NCBI GenBank assembly: GCA_050246475.1
Contig: JBFWVZ010000001.1
Coordinates: 124,001 to 188,000 of the forward strand
Source: CADEEL01 sp050246475
GTDB lineage: Bacteria > Pseudomonadota > Alphaproteobacteria > Caulobacterales > Aquidulcibacteraceae
Reading direction: 5' to 3'
Length of the DNA: 64,000 bases
Below are positions 61,875 through 64,000 of this stretch, piece after piece (position 1 is the stretch's first letter; the number at the start of each line of letters is the position of its first letter). A model generated the notes under the pieces. That model made no database searches. It was not told the origin of the DNA and saw nothing but the letters and a program-made list of their open reading frames with translations. The translations under genes were made by a program, and so were the position numbers.

Positions 61875-64000
61875 TTCTGCGCAACGTCGAACGCGGCCAT
61901 CGTGGCGAACGTGACGATGTCGGAGACCGGTGCGTTCAGCGGCGCGATCTGAACAGAGCGCTCCAGGCCAGTGAGCATCGGGCCGATGACCGTCGCGCCG
62001 CCCAAAGTGGCCAAGAGGTTCGTCGCAATCGAAGCGGAGTGAATGGCCGGCATGATCAACACGTTGGCGGGCTCGGTCAGGCGTGAGAACGGGAAGAGGC
62101 CGCGCGCGCCGGGATTCAGCGCGACTTCGGGGCTCATCTCACCTTCGTATTCGAACTCGATGTCGTCGCGCCGGTCGAGAATCGAGACGGCGTCGCGCAG
62201 CTTTTCGGCCCGCTCGAGCTTGGGGTTGCCGAACGTCGAGTGGGAGATAAAGGCGACACGCGGAACGATGCCGAAGGCGCGCACCACTGCGGCGGCGCGC
62301 ACCGCGATCTGAGCAAGCTCGGGCGCGTCAGGGAATTCCGCGACATTCGTATCGGCGATGAAAATCGTGCGGCCCGGCGAAAGCACGATCGACATGCCCA
62401 TCATGCGCGAGCCGCGCGCGGGATCGATCACGCGGCAAACATCCTCTAGGGCAGTGGCGAAATTCCGCGTCACGCCCGTCACCATGCCGTCGGCATGGCC
62501 CAGCGCGACCATGCAGGCCGCGAAGATGTTACGGTCTTGATTGACCATGCGCTGAACATCGCGATGCAGGTAGCCGTGGCGCTGCAGCCGTTTGTAGAGA
62601 TAATCCGTGTACGCCGGATTCTGATCGGAAATGCGCGCGTTGATGATGCGCAGGCGCGCGCCCTCCGGCACGCCGACGAGCGCCATGTTGCGCAAGATCT
62701 GCTCTTCGCGGCCAACCAGGATGGCTTCGCCAAGATCGAGTTCTTGAAAGGCGGCCGCGGCGCGGATGACGGCGGGCTCCTCGCCCTCGGCGAAGACGAT
62801 CTGCTTCTTGGCCTGGCGGACAAAATTCTGAACGCGCTGCAACAGCGCGGCGGTGGGATCGAGACGCTGAGCCAGGCCGTTTCTGTAGGCCTCCATATCC
62901 GCGATCGGTTTCCTCGCTACGCCCGTGTCCATTGCGGCTTTCGCGACATAGGGCGGCACGTGGGAGATGAGACGCGGATCGAAGGGTGTGGGGATAATAT
63001 AGTCCGGGCCGAACTTGAGACGGCGGCCGTGATAGGCGGCGGCGACCTGATCGGGCACGTCCTCCTTCGCCAGCTCCGCAAGCGCTTTTGCGGCGGCGAT
63101 TTTCATCTCTTCGTTGATCGTCCGCGCACGGACATCGAGCGCGCCGCGGAAAATGTAGGGAAAGCCCAGGACATTGTTGATCTGATTGGGGTAGTCCGAG
63201 CGGCCGGTGGCGATGATCGCGTCCTTGCGGACTTCGAGCACATCCTCCGGCAAGATCTCCGGGTCCGGATTGGCCATCGGGAAGATGAGCGGCTTCTTGG
63301 CCATGGATTTGACCATGTCCTTGGTGACCGCGCCGGCGACCGAAAGGCCCATGAAGCAATCGGCGCTCTTCATCGCGTCGGCCAGGGTGCGGGCGTCGGT
63401 ATCGACGGCGAAGGCGGCCTTGAATTGATCCATGCCTTTTTCGCGGCCGCGATAGATCACACCCTCGCGGTCGCAGACGAGGACGTTCTCGTGGGCGACG
63501 CCCATCGTCTTGATCAATCCGGCCACGGACAATCCCGCGGCGCCCGCGCCGTTGACGACGACCTTGATGTCCTTGAGCTTGCGGCCCGTCAGCTCGCAGG
63601 CGTTGATGAGGCCCGCGGCGGCGATGATGGCGGTGCCGTGCTGGTCATCGTGGAAGACGGGCACATCGAGCTCATCGCGCAAGCGGCTCTCGATGATGAA
63701 GCATTCAGGGCCCTTGATGTCCTCCAAATTGATGCCGCCCCAGGTCTGGCCGATATTGCGGACGGTGGTGATGAATTCCTCGACGTCCTGCGTCGTCACC
63801 TCGATGTCGATGGAATCCACGTCGGCGAAGCGCTTGAAGAGGACGCTCTTGCCCTCCATCACCGGCTTGGAGGCCATCGCGCCCAGATTGCCCAAGCCCA
63901 GGATGGCGGTGCCGTTCGAGATGACGGCCACCATGTTGCCCTTGGAGGTGTAGTCGTAGGCGGCGTCGGCGTCGCGCGCGATGGCTTTGACCGGCACGGC
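61871..64000 (-). CDS. maeB: NADP-dependent malic enzyme with phosphotransacetylase-like domain (5' end beyond window)
   Basis: Decarboxylates malate to pyruvate. About 710 residues are visible and the frame is open to the right edge, so roughly 50 N-terminal residues are missing. Malic domain: DADAAYDYTSKGNMVAVISNG, GLGNLGAMASKPVMEGK. Cofactor domain: VVNGAGAAGLSVAGLI. A C-terminal phosphate acetyltransferase-like domain starts near residue 430 (IVFAEGEEPAVIRAAAAFQ), typical of the long MaeB form, and is usually thought to be regulatory. It gives pyruvate and NADPH; together with PPDK (regulated by ppsR) it would connect the TCA cycle to gluconeogenesis. Confidence 0.95.
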   Translation of the reverse strand, partial: AVPVKAIARDADAAYDYTSKGNMVAVISNGTAILGLGNLGAMASKPVMEGKSVLFKRFADVDSIDIEVTTQDVEEFITTVRNIGQTWGGINLEDIKGPECFIIESRLRDELDVPVFHDDQHGTAIIAAAGLINACELTGRKLKDIKVVVNGAGAAGLSVAGLIKTMGVAHENVLVCDREGVIYRGREKGMDQFKAAFAVDTDARTLADAMKSADCFMGLSVAGAVTKDMVKSMAKKPLIFPMANPDPEILPEDVLEVRKDAIIATGRSDYPNQINNVLGFPYIFRGALDVRARTINEEMKIAAAKALAELAKEDVPDQVAAAYHGRRLKFGPDYIIPTPFDPRLISHVPPYVAKAAMDTGVARKPIADMEAYRNGLAQRLDPTAALLQRVQNFVRQAKKQIVFAEGEEPAVIRAAAAFQELDLGEAILVGREEQILRNMALVGVPEGARLRIINARISDQNPAYTDYLYKRLQRHGYLHRDVQRMVNQDRNIFAACMVALGHADGMVTGVTRNFATALEDVCRVIDPARGSRMMGMSIVLSPGRTIFIADTNVAEFPDAPELAQIAVRAAAVVRAFGIVPRVAFISHSTFGNPKLERAEKLRDAVSILDRRDDIEFEYEGEMSPEVALNPGARGLFPFSRLTEPANVLIMPAIHSASIATNLLATLGGATVIGPMLTGLERSVQIAPLNAPVSDIVTFATMAAFDVAQN

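Overview
The window is GC-rich, densely packed chromosomal DNA from an alphaproteobacterium. Gene order and protein character suggest a relative of Caulobacterales/Hyphomonadales; this is inferred from synteny, not from a marker tree. It is almost entirely core chromosome. I see no tRNA or rRNA gene, no insertion sequence, no prophage and no CRISPR array.

Layout. 1-2.7 kb (minus): the tRNA-U34 modification genes mnmG (5' part only) and mnmE, with three parS-like centromere sites and two copies of a palindromic repeat, one of them inside the mnmG reading frame. 2.7-6.3 kb: a dienelactone hydrolase, a lipoprotein GDPD phosphodiesterase and a quinone oxidoreductase in one overlapping plus-strand run, facing an exo/endonuclease-family membrane protein. 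6.3-10.3 kb (minus): rho, then an overlapping hemJ-hemH-hemE heme operon. 10.3-10.6 kb: the divergent hemE/PPDK-regulator gap, which is where the Caulobacter chromosome origin lies; here it carries three DnaA-box-like sites. 10.6-17 kb: ppsR-maf-aroE-coaE-dnaQ, secB, a Tim44-like gene, smr and pirin, the usual origin-side block. 17-25 kb: a small GIY-YIG-like protein, the histidine genes hisBHAFE (minus), an EAL protein with degenerate GGDEF, and hslVU. 25-31 kb (minus): adenosine kinase, a large FAD/4Fe-4S oxidoreductase and a two-gene 2-oxoacid:ferredoxin oxidoreductase. 31-34 kb: a lipoprotein, an ATP-grasp enzyme, nth, DUF2244 and dapB. 34-40 kb (minus): a DUF2339 membrane protein, dnaJ and dnaK. 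40-47 kb: alkB-like, an M48 protease, a second (exported) dienelactone hydrolase, an aldo/keto reductase, an exported protein made of six PPC repeats, and a DsbA-fold isomerase-like protein. 47-58 kb: grpE, hrcA, rph, an acyl-CoA synthetase plus HTH/DUF2975 insertion, rdgB, hemW, an LpoA-like lipoprotein, rsmI, yraN and yifB. 58-64 kb: a hybrid histidine kinase, an AmpG-like transporter and maeB, which is cut by the right edge.

How it works together. The left part looks like an origin-centromere domain: parS sites about 9 kb from the putative origin, with parAB expected just beyond mnmG outside the window. Proteostasis genes (dnaKJ, grpE-hrcA, hslVU, an M48 protease, secB) are unusually well represented. 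Compaction is extreme: of eleven convergent gene pairs, nine overlap and one abuts, six of them by a shared four-base stop motif, so almost no intrinsic terminators can sit between converging genes.

I did not find a clearly undescribed multi-gene system. The best leads are the in-frame palindromic repeat in mnmG, the parS/origin architecture with a second DnaA-box pair at 56.6 kb, the KorAB-flavoprotein cluster, and the six-repeat PPC protein with its upstream dyad.
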